A DNA stretch of 22,855 bases from an uncultured Oscillospiraceae bacterium (GTDB lineage: Bacteria > Bacillota > Clostridia > Oscillospirales > Oscillospiraceae): assembly GCA_948616425.1 (NCBI GenBank), contig CAPGBJ010000023.1, forward strand, positions 1 through 22,855, in the 5' to 3' direction. The notes under the pieces were generated by a model. The model was not told the origin of the DNA. It saw only the letters and a program-made list of their open reading frames with translations, and did not search any database. This document shows positions 7,053-14,394 of the stretch, in pieces (within the stretch, counting starts at the first letter, position 1; each line of letters begins with the position of its first letter). The translations under genes were made by a program, and so were the position numbers.

Positions 7053-7083
7053 TTGACTTAAACCCGGCTTCAAGTGGTAAGCT
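7053..7083 (+). promoter_or_regulatory. MerR-type promoter and operator of the aldo/keto reductase gene
   Basis: TTGACT (7053-7058) and TAAGCT (7078-7083) are 19 bases apart, two more than optimal. A dyad fills the gap at 7056-7075: ACTTAAACCC against the complement of GGCTTCAAGT, 8 of 10 paired. Over-long spacers with a central dyad are the hallmark of MerR-family regulation, and the hexamers resemble those of merT. No merR-type gene is in the window. Confidence 0.6.
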
Positions 7084-7112
7084 GTACCATAGAAAACATA
7101 AGGAGGAATCCC

Positions 7113-8258
7113 ATGAACTACCGTACATTGGGCCGCACCGGCCTGAAGGTCAGCGAGATCGGCATGGGCTGCGAGGGCCTTGAGGGCAAGAGCCTTGATC
7201 AGGTGCAGGAATTCGTGGACAAAATGGAGGCGCTGGGGATCAACTGTATCGACCTGTACTCCCCCAACCCAGAGATGCGCTCCAACCTGGGCAAGGCCCT
7301 GGCGGGCCGGCGGGACAAATTCGTCCTGCAATCCCACCTGTGCTCCATCTGGGAGAACGGCCAATATCTGCGCACCCGGGACATCGCCAAGGTAAAGGCC
7401 GCCTTTGCCGACATGCTCTCCCGGCTGAACACCGACTTTATTGACATCGGCATGATCCACTACTCCGACGCCCTGGCTGACTGGCAGAAAATCGCGAACG
7501 GTCCGGTAATGGCCTACGCCCAGGAGTTGAAGGCAGCTGGGAAAATCGGCTGCATCGGTCTGTCTAGCCACAACCCGGAGGTTGCCCAGGCGGCAGTGGA
7601 CAGCGGACTCATTGACGTACTCATGTTCAGCGTCAACCCCTGCTACGACCTCCAGCCCGCCGGGGAGAACGTGGAACAGCTGTGGGCTGAGAACGCCTAT
7701 GAGAACCCCCTTGTGAACATGGACCCCCAGCGCCAAACCCTCTACGAGAGCTGCCAGCGCCAAGGGGTGGGGATCACGGTAATGAAGGCCTTCGGCGGCG
7801 GCAACCTGCTCAGCCAGTACTCTCCCGCCGGGGTGGCGCTCACCCCCTTCCAGTGCCTGCACTACGCCCTCACTCGGCCCGGGGTGGCCAGTGTCATGGC
7901 AGGGGCCCGGACGGTGGAGGAGCTGGTCCAGTGCGCCGCTTACGAGCAGGCCCCGGACTATGAAAAGGACTACGCCGACGCCTTCGCCGCCATGCCCAAA
8001 ATCAGCTGGAAAGGCCACTGCATGTACTGCGGCCACTGCGCCCCCTGTCCCCAGGGTATCGACGTGGCTTCCGTGACCAAATTCCTGAACCTGGCCCGCG
8101 CCCAGGGCCAGGTTCCCGAGACAGTGCGGGAGCACTACGCCCTCTTCCCCCGCCACGCCGGAGCGTGCGTGGCCTGCGGCTCCTGTGAGAAACGCTGCCC
8201 CTTCTCGGTGTCCGTCATCGAGAATATGAGGCAGGCTGCTGAAATCTTTGGAAGATAA
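7113..8258 (+). CDS. Aldo/keto reductase with C-terminal ferredoxin-like (2x[4Fe-4S]) domain
   Basis: A 381-residue two-domain redox protein. The N-terminal ~290 residues form the aldo/keto reductase barrel, starting MNYRTLGRTGLKVSEIGMG, with the Asp and Tyr of CIDLYSP and the His of MIHYSD. The usual active-site Lys appears to be His in FVLQSHL; from memory this is normal for the ferredoxin-bearing branch. The tail carries two four-cysteine clusters: Cys303, 306, 309, 312 in CMYCGHCAPCP, and Cys352, 355, 358, 362 in CVACGSCEKRCP. It may pass electrons between NAD(P)H and an iron-sulfur partner; the substrate is unknown. The start is ATG at 7113, six bases after AGGAGG; a GTG at 7074 lies inside the promoter. 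It is divergent from the sirtuin operon and ends at a bidirectional terminator. Confidence 0.93.
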   Translation: MNYRTLGRTGLKVSEIGMGCEGLEGKSLDQVQEFVDKMEALGINCIDLYSPNPEMRSNLGKALAGRRDKFVLQSHLCSIWENGQYLRTRDIAKVKAAFADMLSRLNTDFIDIGMIHYSDALADWQKIANGPVMAYAQELKAAGKIGCIGLSSHNPEVAQAAVDSGLIDVLMFSVNPCYDLQPAGENVEQLWAENAYENPLVNMDPQRQTLYESCQRQGVGITVMKAFGGGNLLSQYSPAGVALTPFQCLHYALTRPGVASVMAGARTVEELVQCAAYEQAPDYEKDYADAFAAMPKISWKGHCMYCGHCAPCPQGIDVASVTKFLNLARAQGQVPETVREHYALFPRHAGACVACGSCEKRCPFSVSVIENMRQAAEIFGR

Positions 8259-8261
8259 GTG

Positions 8262-8288
8262 AAAACCGCCGGCATCGCCGGCGGTTTT
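8262..8288. terminator. Bidirectional rho-independent terminator
   Basis: AAAACCGCCGGC pairs perfectly with GCCGGCGGTTTT across a 3-base loop. It serves the aldo/keto reductase gene (stop at 8258) on the plus strand and the convergent gene (stop at 8290) on the minus strand. Confidence 0.85.
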
Positions 8289-8289
8289 C

Positions 8290-9459
8290 TTACAGCTTCG
8301 TCTCCATGGGGACCGCTACCATGTAGTGACTGCTGCCGAGCTGGCGCAGCAGGGTAGGCAGTACTCGAATCGTGCCGCTGCTGCCCTCAAAGGTGAGATA
8401 GACGGTGCGGCGACGCGTACCTAGCCGGTTCAAAACGCTGTTGGCAAAGGCTGTAGATCCTACTGTATCGCCGGGAGTCAGCAAAAGGGTCTCCTCCCAG
8501 CACACCCATCCCTCTTGCTTCAGTGCCCCTCGCTGCCCCGCTGGAGCATAGACCAAGGTCGTTCTGGTGTGCGCCGCCGCCTCCAAAGCCAGATTGCCCT
8601 GGGCCAGCTGAAGGGATATCTCCTCTCCCTCATCCACCAGTATTCCCACACTGTGACCGGTCCCCAGCGCACGGCGGACCAGATCTCCTTCCATCTCCAG
8701 CGCCCGGGGGGAGAGGAAAAAGATTCCATACCTGCCGCTGCCATCCAGCACGTCCAGTATCCCCTGTAGATTCTCTCCATTCTCACATCGAAAAGCCAAA
8801 TAGGTCGCCGTATCACTCTCATTCCCCTCTTGAGATGGGGGGGTGGGCACGGCAGGTGTAGGGGGACTCACCGTCTGGTCGGTGCTCTCCGCAGGGCTGA
8901 GACTTTGCGTATACTCCCGCAGACGGCTGTTGATCAGATCCCGTGCCCGTTCAATGAACAGTGCGTCGTCCAAAACTGCGTCCGCACTCTTAATGCGTAC
9001 CAGGTAGCCCTGGGGAATATTGGGCAGCTGATTGTAGCTGTACTCCAGGCCGAAGAAAGAGCAGACCATACTCAGCGACAGGTAGGGCCGGCCATTGCGC
9101 ATAATTGCCCGGGAGGAGTAAACCGTTCCCGTCATATCATCCCGGCAGGTGCCGTTGCTCAGATCAAACACCAGCATCTGTCTCAGGTTAAAAATAGTAA
9201 TTGTGCCAGCCAGCCGATTAAAACTGGTGTAAAGTCCTAGACTCACATTAATGCCATTCAAGTTGGAGTCAAAAACCGTGTATGGCACATAGATATTTCC
9301 CCCGGACCAAAATGGCATAGTATCTGAGGTCAATGGAGGCACGCTGTCGTTGATCGCGGTAAAATATAAGTTGGCCGCATGGGCAGGCATAGGCAGGGAC
9401 AGGCCCAAGAACAGTACCAACGCCACAGCAAACGACAAAACGCCACGTTTCTTCCTCAT
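8290..9459 (-). CDS. Secreted protein with stalk-like domain and degenerate NodB-like domain
   Basis: 389 residues. A signal peptide (RKKRG then a hydrophobic core, likely cleaved after PAHA at residue 28) sends it out of the cell. Residues ~30-155 resemble the copper-amine-oxidase N-terminal or stalk domain (NIYVPYTVF, then GRPYLSLSMVCSFFGL). A Ser/Pro-rich linker spans ~190-215. The last ~170 residues follow the strand order of a polysaccharide deacetylase: YLAFRCENGENLQGILDVL, GIFFLSPRALEMEGDLVRRAL, GHSVGILVDEGEE. The usual TFDDG is AFRCENG and the metal-binding HxxxH is absent, so catalysis is unlikely. A cell-wall binding or sensing role is possible. The start is ATG at 9459, with GGGAGG just upstream. 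No close functional match is recognised. Confidence 0.8.
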   Translation of the reverse strand: MRKKRGVLSFAVALVLFLGLSLPMPAHAANLYFTAINDSVPPLTSDTMPFWSGGNIYVPYTVFDSNLNGINVSLGLYTSFNRLAGTITIFNLRQMLVFDLSNGTCRDDMTGTVYSSRAIMRNGRPYLSLSMVCSFFGLEYSYNQLPNIPQGYLVRIKSADAVLDDALFIERARDLINSRLREYTQSLSPAESTDQTVSPPTPAVPTPPSQEGNESDTATYLAFRCENGENLQGILDVLDGSGRYGIFFLSPRALEMEGDLVRRALGTGHSVGILVDEGEEISLQLAQGNLALEAAAHTRTTLVYAPAGQRGALKQEGWVCWEETLLLTPGDTVGSTAFANSVLNRLGTRRRTVYLTFEGSSGTIRVLPTLLRQLGSSHYMVAVPMETKL

Positions 9460-9692
9460 GGGACCTCCCCTCTCTCGCCCTCTTCTTTGGTGCGAAACAT
9501 ATCGCGATCTGTATATATCGCTCCTTTAGGCGCCGGTTGAAAAATGGAAATATGCACAATGGTGAGGAATTTTTCCGCCAGACAAACACAATTTTTTGTA
9601 GGAATCCTGGATGTATTGCAAAAAAATTGGGGTAGTATGGCAGAAAAAGGACCACCGCTTGGGTGTATTGATATTTATCAAACAGGCTAAAG

Positions 9693-9721
9693 TTGCGTTT
9701 CTAATTATATCATAGTATAAT
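9693..9721 (+). promoter_or_regulatory. Plus-strand promoter overlapping a dyad
   Basis: TTGCGT (9693-9698), 17 bases, then TATAAT (9716-9721). The start of transcription would fall near 9728, about 200 bases before the gene at 9928. The -10 lies inside the inverted repeat CTAATTATA/TATAATTAG (9701-9724). Confidence 0.5.
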
Positions 9722-9732
9722 TAGATGGGCAA
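9704..9732 (-). promoter_or_regulatory. Minus-strand promoter overlapping the same dyad
   Basis: Reading leftward, TTGCCC (9732-9727), 17 bases, then TATAAT (9709-9704). It would drive the secreted NodB-like gene with a leader of about 240 bases. It occupies almost the same DNA as the plus-strand promoter at 9693-9721, so the two cannot be bound by polymerase at once. Confidence 0.45.
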
Positions 9733-9873
9733 GTATTCAAAAGTTGATCTTATCTCTTTTGATTTTTCTGTCCTGTGTGCTGGAAGCATTGAGGTTATTA
9801 GGAAAATAGGAAACAGATAGAGAAAAATTTAAAGAATTTTTAATGTTCGCTAAACGGTCTTTCAACCCGGCCG

Positions 9874-9882
9874 TGGTATGAT
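9874..9882 (+). promoter_or_regulatory. Extended -10 promoter element near the UBA/DUF4342-like gene
   Basis: TGGTATGAT, a TGn-extended -10 with TATGAT at 9877-9882. There is no good -35 at 16-18 bases. The leader would be about 40 bases. Confidence 0.35.
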
Positions 9883-9927
9883 ATTGTCGCAATAAAGGAA
9901 TTTGGCCCGGGAAAGGAGCCGTTCATA

Positions 9928-10506
9928 ATGGAAATTACACTGGAAATGGTAGAACATCTGAAGGAAAAGGCCAATGTCAGCTATAAACAGGCCAAACAGG
10001 CACTGGAATATAGTGGAGGAAATCTTCTGGACGCGCTGATTTACCTAGAGGAAAAGGGGGAAATTCCCCGGTCAGAGTCCACTTATTTTTCTACCAAAGG
10101 CGAGACCCCCCCTCCTCCGCCTTCCTCATCCCCTCTGCCAGTCCAGCTGCCCGAAAAGGATAAGCCTCCCAAGACTTTCCGCAAAAAGAAGATGGGTTCC
10201 TTTCAACAGTTTTTATCTACCCTGCGCCGCTGGCTGGTAGATAACGAGCTTGAGATCTGGCGGAAGGATCAGCCCATTACCGCCCTGCCAGTCTTAATTT
10301 TAGTCTTGCTGCTGTGTTGTGCCCCCTGGATCACAATTCCCGTACTTCTTGGCTGCTTGTTTTTAGGGTTTCGGTATCGGTTCTCCGGCCCGGACCTGGA
10401 CAGAGAGTCGATCAACAACGGATTGGGCGGCTTAGCTGATACTGCCGCCGACCTGGGGCACAAGGTCATGGAGGAGCTAAAGCACGATTGGCACTCTGAT
10501 GAATAG
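9928..10506 (+). CDS. UBA-like/DUF4342-type membrane protein
   Basis: 192 residues. Residues 1-45 (VEHLKEKANVSYKQAKQALEYSGGNLLDALIYLEEK) form a UBA-like three-helix domain as in DUF4342 proteins, similar to the start of elongation factor Ts. Then come a Pro/Ser-rich stretch (60-82), a basic patch RKKKMG, one or two membrane segments at ~118-148 and a short charged tail. The function of DUF4342 proteins is not established to my knowledge; a membrane-anchored protein-binding role is a guess. The start is ATG at 9928, with AAAGGAG about 10 bases upstream. The next gene, a response regulator, begins 128 bases on, so co-transcription is possible but not certain. Confidence 0.8.
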   Translation: MEITLEMVEHLKEKANVSYKQAKQALEYSGGNLLDALIYLEEKGEIPRSESTYFSTKGETPPPPPSSSPLPVQLPEKDKPPKTFRKKKMGSFQQFLSTLRRWLVDNELEIWRKDQPITALPVLILVLLLCCAPWITIPVLLGCLFLGFRYRFSGPDLDRESINNGLGGLADTAADLGHKVMEELKHDWHSDE

Positions 10507-10557
10507 GGCTGGGGCATTGTCTTGGATGGCGGGGGCGGTTCGTCTGGAATCCCCTCT

Positions 10558-10616
10558 TGCCCCTAACATTTTTTCAGGTAAAAACAGCGTTTTTGCCCTA
10601 TACTGTGCCCTAACAC
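10558..10616 (+). promoter_or_regulatory. Region with three related TGCCC repeats and a -10 upstream of the response regulator
   Basis: TGCCCCTAACA (10558-10568), TGCCCTATACT (10594-10604) and TGCCCTAACAC (10606-10616) are similar, with starts 36 and 12 bases apart. The middle copy contains TATACT (10599-10604), a plausible -10 without a good -35. A small hairpin, GGTAAAAAC/GTTTTTGCC, lies at 10577-10597. Direct repeats near an OmpR-type regulator gene may be autoregulatory sites. Confidence 0.3.
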
Positions 10617-10634
10617 AATGACGAGGTGAAACAC

Positions 10635-11315
10635 ATGTCGGAACGCATCCTTCTGGTAGAGGACGAGGAAAAACTAGCCCGGATGGTGGAACTGGAGCTA
10701 AAATATGAGGGCTATCAGGTGGAAAAAGCCCTGGACGGACGGCGGGGTTTGGAACTTGCACTGGGCGACGGGTTCGATCTGGTCTTGTTGGACATCATGT
10801 TGCCCCAACTGTCCGGGATGGAGGTGCTGCGCCGCCTGCGTCGGGAAAGCCAGGTTCCAGTAATTATGTTAACTGCTCGTGACAGTGTGATCGATAAGGT
10901 CGCCGGTTTGGACTCCGGGGCTGACGACTATATCACCAAGCCCTTTGCCATCGAAGAGCTTTTGGCCCGGATTCGGGCCGCCCTGCGCAATAGGAACGGC
11001 CAAAGCGTCCAAAATATCCCCCTGGCAGCAGGCCCGCTGGTGATGGACGTGGAAAAGCATCAGGTCACGGTCCGAGGTCAGAGTGTGGAACTGACTAAGA
11101 AGGAATTTGATCTGCTGCGCCACCTGCTTGAAAACAAGGGCCGAGTTCTTACGCGGGAGGCCCTTCTAGACGCGGTGTGGGGTTTCGACTTTGTGGGGGA
11201 AACCAACTCAGTAGATGTTTACATCCGCTTTTTGCGCTCCAAACTGGATGACGCTTTCGGTCTGAAACTTATTCACACCGTTCGGGGCGTTGGGTATGTC
11301 ATCAAGGAGGAGTGA
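10635..11315 (+). CDS. OmpR/PhoB-family response regulator
   Basis: 226 residues. The receiver domain (1-115) has the acidic pair at Glu9-Asp10 (LLVEDEE), the phosphorylated Asp53 (LVLLDIMLP), Thr80 (IMLTARD) and Lys102 (DDYITKPF). The winged-helix DNA-binding domain (about 128-224) has ELTKKEFDLLRHLLENKGRVLTREALLDAVWG and ends in DVYIRFLRSKL, HTVRGVGYVI. The start is ATG at 10635, six bases after GAGGTG; the GTG at 10626 is part of that ribosome site. Its partner is the kinase two genes downstream, and a flavodoxin lies between them. Tight spacing (2 bases to the next start) indicates an operon. Confidence 0.95.
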   Translation: MSERILLVEDEEKLARMVELELKYEGYQVEKALDGRRGLELALGDGFDLVLLDIMLPQLSGMEVLRRLRRESQVPVIMLTARDSVIDKVAGLDSGADDYITKPFAIEELLARIRAALRNRNGQSVQNIPLAAGPLVMDVEKHQVTVRGQSVELTKKEFDLLRHLLENKGRVLTREALLDAVWGFDFVGETNSVDVYIRFLRSKLDDAFGLKLIHTVRGVGYVIKEE

Positions 11316-11317
11316 CG

Positions 11318-11815
11318 ATGGTTATTATATACCGCTCCAACACCGGTTTTACCAAAAAATATGCCGAAATGCTGGGCAAATCGGAAAAAATAAAGGTCTA
11401 CAGCATCTCCGATGTGGAGGATAAGTTGGACGAACCTATTTTCTATATGGGCCCACTGATGGCAGGCCACATCACGGGCATTGACCATGCGGTAAAGAAA
11501 TTTTCCGTCAAAGGGGTATGTGGTGTGGGCATGTCCCCCACCTCTCAGCAGGTGCTAGAAACCCTGTCCAAAGCAAACTATGTCCCCGATGTTCCCATTT
11601 TCTACCTCCAGGGCGGCTGGGCCCCCAAAAAAGTAGGCTGGCTCAAACGCCGGATGGTGGGCATGGCTACCAGGTCCATACGCGAATCCCTTCAAGATAA
11701 GGGCGGCCGCCGCACCGCTGAAGAGGATCAATACCTGGATTTTCTAATCCATGGCGGCAGCTTTGTTGCGTTTGAGAATTTGGAAGCCATTCAGAATTGG
11801 ATGAGAGCACAATAA
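11318..11815 (+). CDS. Flavodoxin-domain protein
   Basis: 165 residues. It opens with the FMN phosphate-binding loop YRSNTGFTKKYAEMLG (5-20), as in flavodoxins and HemG-type flavodoxin_5 proteins, followed by a beta strand EPIFYMGPLMAG and GVCGVGMSPTS. The likely cofactor is FMN, giving a one- or two-electron carrier or quinone-linked redox activity. The basic stretch KKVGWLKRRMVGM may contact membrane or partner. The start is ATG at 11318, seven bases after AAGGAGG, which itself lies within the end of the response regulator gene. Its place between response regulator and kinase is unusual and suggests that the signalling system senses or controls redox state. The physiological partner is unknown. 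Confidence 0.85.
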   Translation: MVIIYRSNTGFTKKYAEMLGKSEKIKVYSISDVEDKLDEPIFYMGPLMAGHITGIDHAVKKFSVKGVCGVGMSPTSQQVLETLSKANYVPDVPIFYLQGGWAPKKVGWLKRRMVGMATRSIRESLQDKGGRRTAEEDQYLDFLIHGGSFVAFENLEAIQNWMRAQ

Positions 11816-11893
11816 GGCATGACCATCTGTCACGTTGTTCCCAAGAGGGCACACCGAGGCCGGTGCCCCCTGTGCGCAAGGAGGTGAAGCCCT

Positions 11894-13354
11894 ATGCCCC
11901 GCAAACGGCACAGATTTCAAACACCCCCACCAGCGGACCCCATCGCCGCTGCCCGTGATTCCTCCCTGGCCCTGCGGCTGAATATCGGGTTCTTTCTGCG
12001 GCAAATGGGCATCTTTCTGGTGATGGATCTGCTCCTTCTGGCGCTGGCCGCCTTTGGCCTGTTCGCCTATGCAGAAAATCGCTGTGCTGATGTAGTCAGC
12101 CTGGTCAACCAGCGGGGCGTCCCTACAGAAGACGCGCTTCCCTGGATGGAAGCCAGTGACTACACAATTACCCCACTGGATCGGGACCCCTGGGGGGAGG
12201 ACTTCGTCGCTTCCCCGCTGTTTCCTCGGCGCTGGGAGACGGCAGACGGTCTGCGTTCCTGGAATCTCAGCAAATTTTATACTGTAGAGATGCCAAACAG
12301 CGGTCACCCCTACGCCGTCACGGTAGACCTATCCGGCATCTTTACAGGACTATACTGGGCCGGCGTCGTAATCTTGATCTGTCAGGGACTCTCTCTGGTG
12401 ACAAATCTCTTCCGCAGCAACCGCTCCATCCGTAAGGTGCTGCGGCCCATCCAGGATCTGGCTGCTACTGCAGCCCGGCTCAACTCTATGACCCACATGT
12501 CTAAGCGGGAAATTGAGAGTCTGGCCGGGGAACTGGACAAAATCGACGCCGCCCACCTAGACAGCCGCATTGACCTGCCCCCCACACAAAAAGAATTGCG
12601 TTCCCTGGCCCAGGCCATCAACGAGTTAATGGACCGGGTCAATCAGGCTTACAGCGCCCAAATGCGCTTTGTCTCCGACGCCAGCCATGAGCTACGCACG
12701 CCTATCGCAGTCATTCAGGGTTACGCTGCCCTGCTGGACCGGTGGGGAAAGGGCGATCCGGAGGCCCTACAGGAGTCCATCGACGCCATCCGGGGAGAGG
12801 CAGCCTCTATGGAGCGGTTGGTGGAACAGCTGCTCTTCCTGGCTCGGGGCGATAATGACTCTCAGCCGGTGAAGATGGAGACCATTGACCTCACCGACCT
12901 AGCTGGAGAGGTACTGCGGGAAGAGGAGATGATCCATCCCGAACGCACATTCCTCCCCCGCTGGGGGGAGGACCCCGTCAGCATATATGCTGACCCCGGG
13001 CTGATGAAACAGGTGCTGCGCATTTTGATGGATAACAGCCTGAAATACAGTCCGGAGGAGGGAAAAATCTACCTCCGGGTGACACACCAGCAAGGCTATG
13101 TCCGCCTTACTGTTCAGGACGAGGGGATGGGCATTTCCCCCGATGGAATTCCTCACATTTTCGAGCGATTTTATCGCACCGACCAGTCTCGAGACCGAAA
13201 GACGGGAGGCACCGGGTTGGGGCTTTCTATTGCTAAGTGGATTGTGGAACGTCACGGCGGCTGGTTTGAAGTGGTATCCCGTATTCATGTTGGCACTCGA
13301 ATCACCGTGGTGCTGCCCGCCGCCCCACAGACCGAGGAGGTACCGGTATTATGA
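11894..13354 (+). CDS. Sensor histidine kinase
   Basis: 486 residues. A membrane segment at about 38-60, an outer region of ~90 residues with no domain I recognise, a second membrane segment at about 152-172, then a HAMP-like linker. The dimerisation domain has FVSDASHELRTP, with phospho-acceptor His265. The ATPase domain has the N box DNSLKYS (from Asp380), the G1 box DEGMG (from 409), FERFYR and the G2 box GGTGLGLS (from 438). It is the partner of the OmpR-type regulator two genes upstream. The start is ATG at 11894, with GAGGTG nearby. It follows a 78-base gap after the flavodoxin gene, and its stop overlaps the next gene as ATGA. Confidence 0.95.
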   Translation: MPRKRHRFQTPPPADPIAAARDSSLALRLNIGFFLRQMGIFLVMDLLLLALAAFGLFAYAENRCADVVSLVNQRGVPTEDALPWMEASDYTITPLDRDPWGEDFVASPLFPRRWETADGLRSWNLSKFYTVEMPNSGHPYAVTVDLSGIFTGLYWAGVVILICQGLSLVTNLFRSNRSIRKVLRPIQDLAATAARLNSMTHMSKREIESLAGELDKIDAAHLDSRIDLPPTQKELRSLAQAINELMDRVNQAYSAQMRFVSDASHELRTPIAVIQGYAALLDRWGKGDPEALQESIDAIRGEAASMERLVEQLLFLARGDNDSQPVKMETIDLTDLAGEVLREEEMIHPERTFLPRWGEDPVSIYADPGLMKQVLRILMDNSLKYSPEEGKIYLRVTHQQGYVRLTVQDEGMGISPDGIPHIFERFYRTDQSRDRKTGGTGLGLSIAKWIVERHGGWFEVVSRIHVGTRITVVLPAAPQTEEVPVL

Positions 13355-13917
13355 AGCTGCGCCTTGCTGCCCAAAAGGATGTCCCTACTCTCCTGGACAT
13401 CTATGGGCACTACATTTCAAGCGAAATTACCTTTGAATACGTCCTTCCCACCCTGGAAGAATTTTCTCAGCGGGTATCCTCTATTTCAGCATATTACCCC
13501 TACCTAGTATTAGAGGAAGAGGGCAAAGTTTTGGGATATGCCTACGCACACCCCATTGCGGAGCGAGCGGCCTATGCCTGGGGTGCAGAGCTATCCATCT
13601 ACCTTTCCTTTGACGTCACTGGACTTGGACTGGGTAAGCGTTTATATGTTGCACTAATAGAATTGCTACGTCTCCAGGGTGTACGGACAGTTTATGGGCT
13701 GGTGGCCAGTCCCAACCCCGCCAGTGAAGCACTCCACAAAAGTTTGGGATTTGAAGTTATGGGGATTCAGCATAGGGCAGGCTACAAAAATGGACGTTGG
13801 ATTGATCTACTTTGGTTTGAAAAAGGGATTGCTTTTTATGATCCAGAGCCTGCGCCACTGATCCCCTTCCCGCACCTGCCAGAGCAGCAGGTACAACGCC
13901 TTTTGAATCACTTCTAG
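13351..13917 (+). CDS. GNAT-family N-acetyltransferase, phosphinothricin-acetyltransferase-like
   Basis: 188 residues. It starts MKLRLAAQKDVPTLLDIYGHYI and carries SEITFEYVLPTLEEF, GYAYAHP, the acetyl-CoA loop VTGLGLGKRLYVAL (about 89-102) and LVASPNPASEALHKSLGFEVMGIQHRAGYKNGRWID. This is the layout of the PAT/Bar-like branch, which acetylates phosphinothricin or methionine sulfone and sulfoximine. The natural substrate here is not known. The start overlaps the kinase stop by four bases (ATGA), so translation is coupled to the two-component operon. It could modify a toxic amine that the system senses, which is inference. Confidence 0.9.
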   Translation: MKLRLAAQKDVPTLLDIYGHYISSEITFEYVLPTLEEFSQRVSSISAYYPYLVLEEEGKVLGYAYAHPIAERAAYAWGAELSIYLSFDVTGLGLGKRLYVALIELLRLQGVRTVYGLVASPNPASEALHKSLGFEVMGIQHRAGYKNGRWIDLLWFEKGIAFYDPEPAPLIPFPHLPEQQVQRLLNHF

Positions 13918-14057
13918 CCCCGCCTTTTCAAGTATAACGGACTAATTCGGGACACACTTTTTTCTGCTGTCACGCTCTCCCTTTTTTCTGTAATCTTCTT
14001 TCATAAGACTAAAAAGTTTCTAAAAACCGGCTTCTGCCCTACTGTTTAATATGTCAC

Positions 14058-14116
14058 AAGTGGATTTCTCCTCTATTGTCCAGTATGTTCTGGCACGGAG
14101 GATTATCCACTTTTTT
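14058..14116 (+). terminator. Terminator with a branched or long stem
   Basis: AAGTGGAT (14058-14065) pairs with ATCCACTT (14105-14112), with inner CTCC/GGAG and CCAG/CTGG pairings and a T run at 14111-14116. It lies 140 bases after the acetyltransferase stop and probably ends the two-component operon. Confidence 0.55.
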
Positions 14117-14148
14117 ATTTCTAAATCTATTGCTCTACTAAGGAGGTT

Positions 14149-14311
14149 ATTTTGTGCAATATAGTTATAATTTTCGTAACATTTCCCCGTCTCCAGTCAA
14201 ACAGACCGGTCAGCTGACCGGTCTGTTTGACTCAAATCTTGAAGTAGGAGCGAGTTAGCTCAAATTTGACATACCATCAGCCACCAATTTGCGGGGGTTA
14301 TTGCACAAAAT
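14149..14311. repeat. 13-bp inverted repeats flanking a segment with a large palindrome
   Basis: ATTTTGTGCAATA (14149-14161) and its exact complement TATTGCACAAAAT (14299-14311) bound a ~160-base segment. The size and terminal repeats resemble a MITE-like element. No clear target-site duplication is visible and no transposase is nearby. Confidence 0.4.
14195..14232. repeat. Perfect 38-bp palindrome
   Basis: AGTCAAACAGACCGGTCAG followed directly by its exact reverse complement, with no spacer. It could form a cruciform or be a high-affinity dimer site. Neither arm is followed by a T run, so it does not look like a terminator. Confidence 0.85.
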
Positions 14312-14394
14312 TAAGAACATATTTTTGTGCGACACGATATAATTTTCGTTTTTTTGCAATGTGGTATAAAAAATGCTCCAATATAATAGCAGCG

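Larger units (their letters stand above)
9460..9927. other. Divergent intergenic region with promoters and dyads
   Basis: This 468-base AT-rich region separates the secreted NodB-like gene from the UBA/DUF4342-like gene. It contains TTGATA/TATCAA (9668-9681), a perfect 9-bp dyad at 9701-9724 shared by two opposing promoters, and an extended -10 near 9877. A minus-strand frame covering 9460-9655 upstream of the NodB-like start has no family resemblance and is judged non-coding. Confidence 0.6.
13918..14394. other. Palindrome-rich intergenic region between convergent genes
   Basis: 477 AT-rich bases without a gene. Features listed separately are a structured terminator (14058-14116), a 13-bp inverted repeat pair (14149-14161 and 14299-14311), a perfect 38-bp palindrome (14195-14232), a hairpin GCACAAAA/TTTTGTGC (14303-14330), and two copies of TATAATTTTCGT (14166-14177 and 14338-14349). 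No reading frame is supported. Confidence 0.7.

Noticed and set aside
7011..8156. 381-residue minus-strand frame
   Set aside because: Fully antisense to the aldo/keto reductase gene, which has clear motifs and a strong ribosome site.
14092..14110. TGGCACG as a sigma-54 promoter
   Set aside because: The -24 half is perfect, but the -12 GC is absent at the right distance and no plus-strand gene follows. It is part of the terminator stem.
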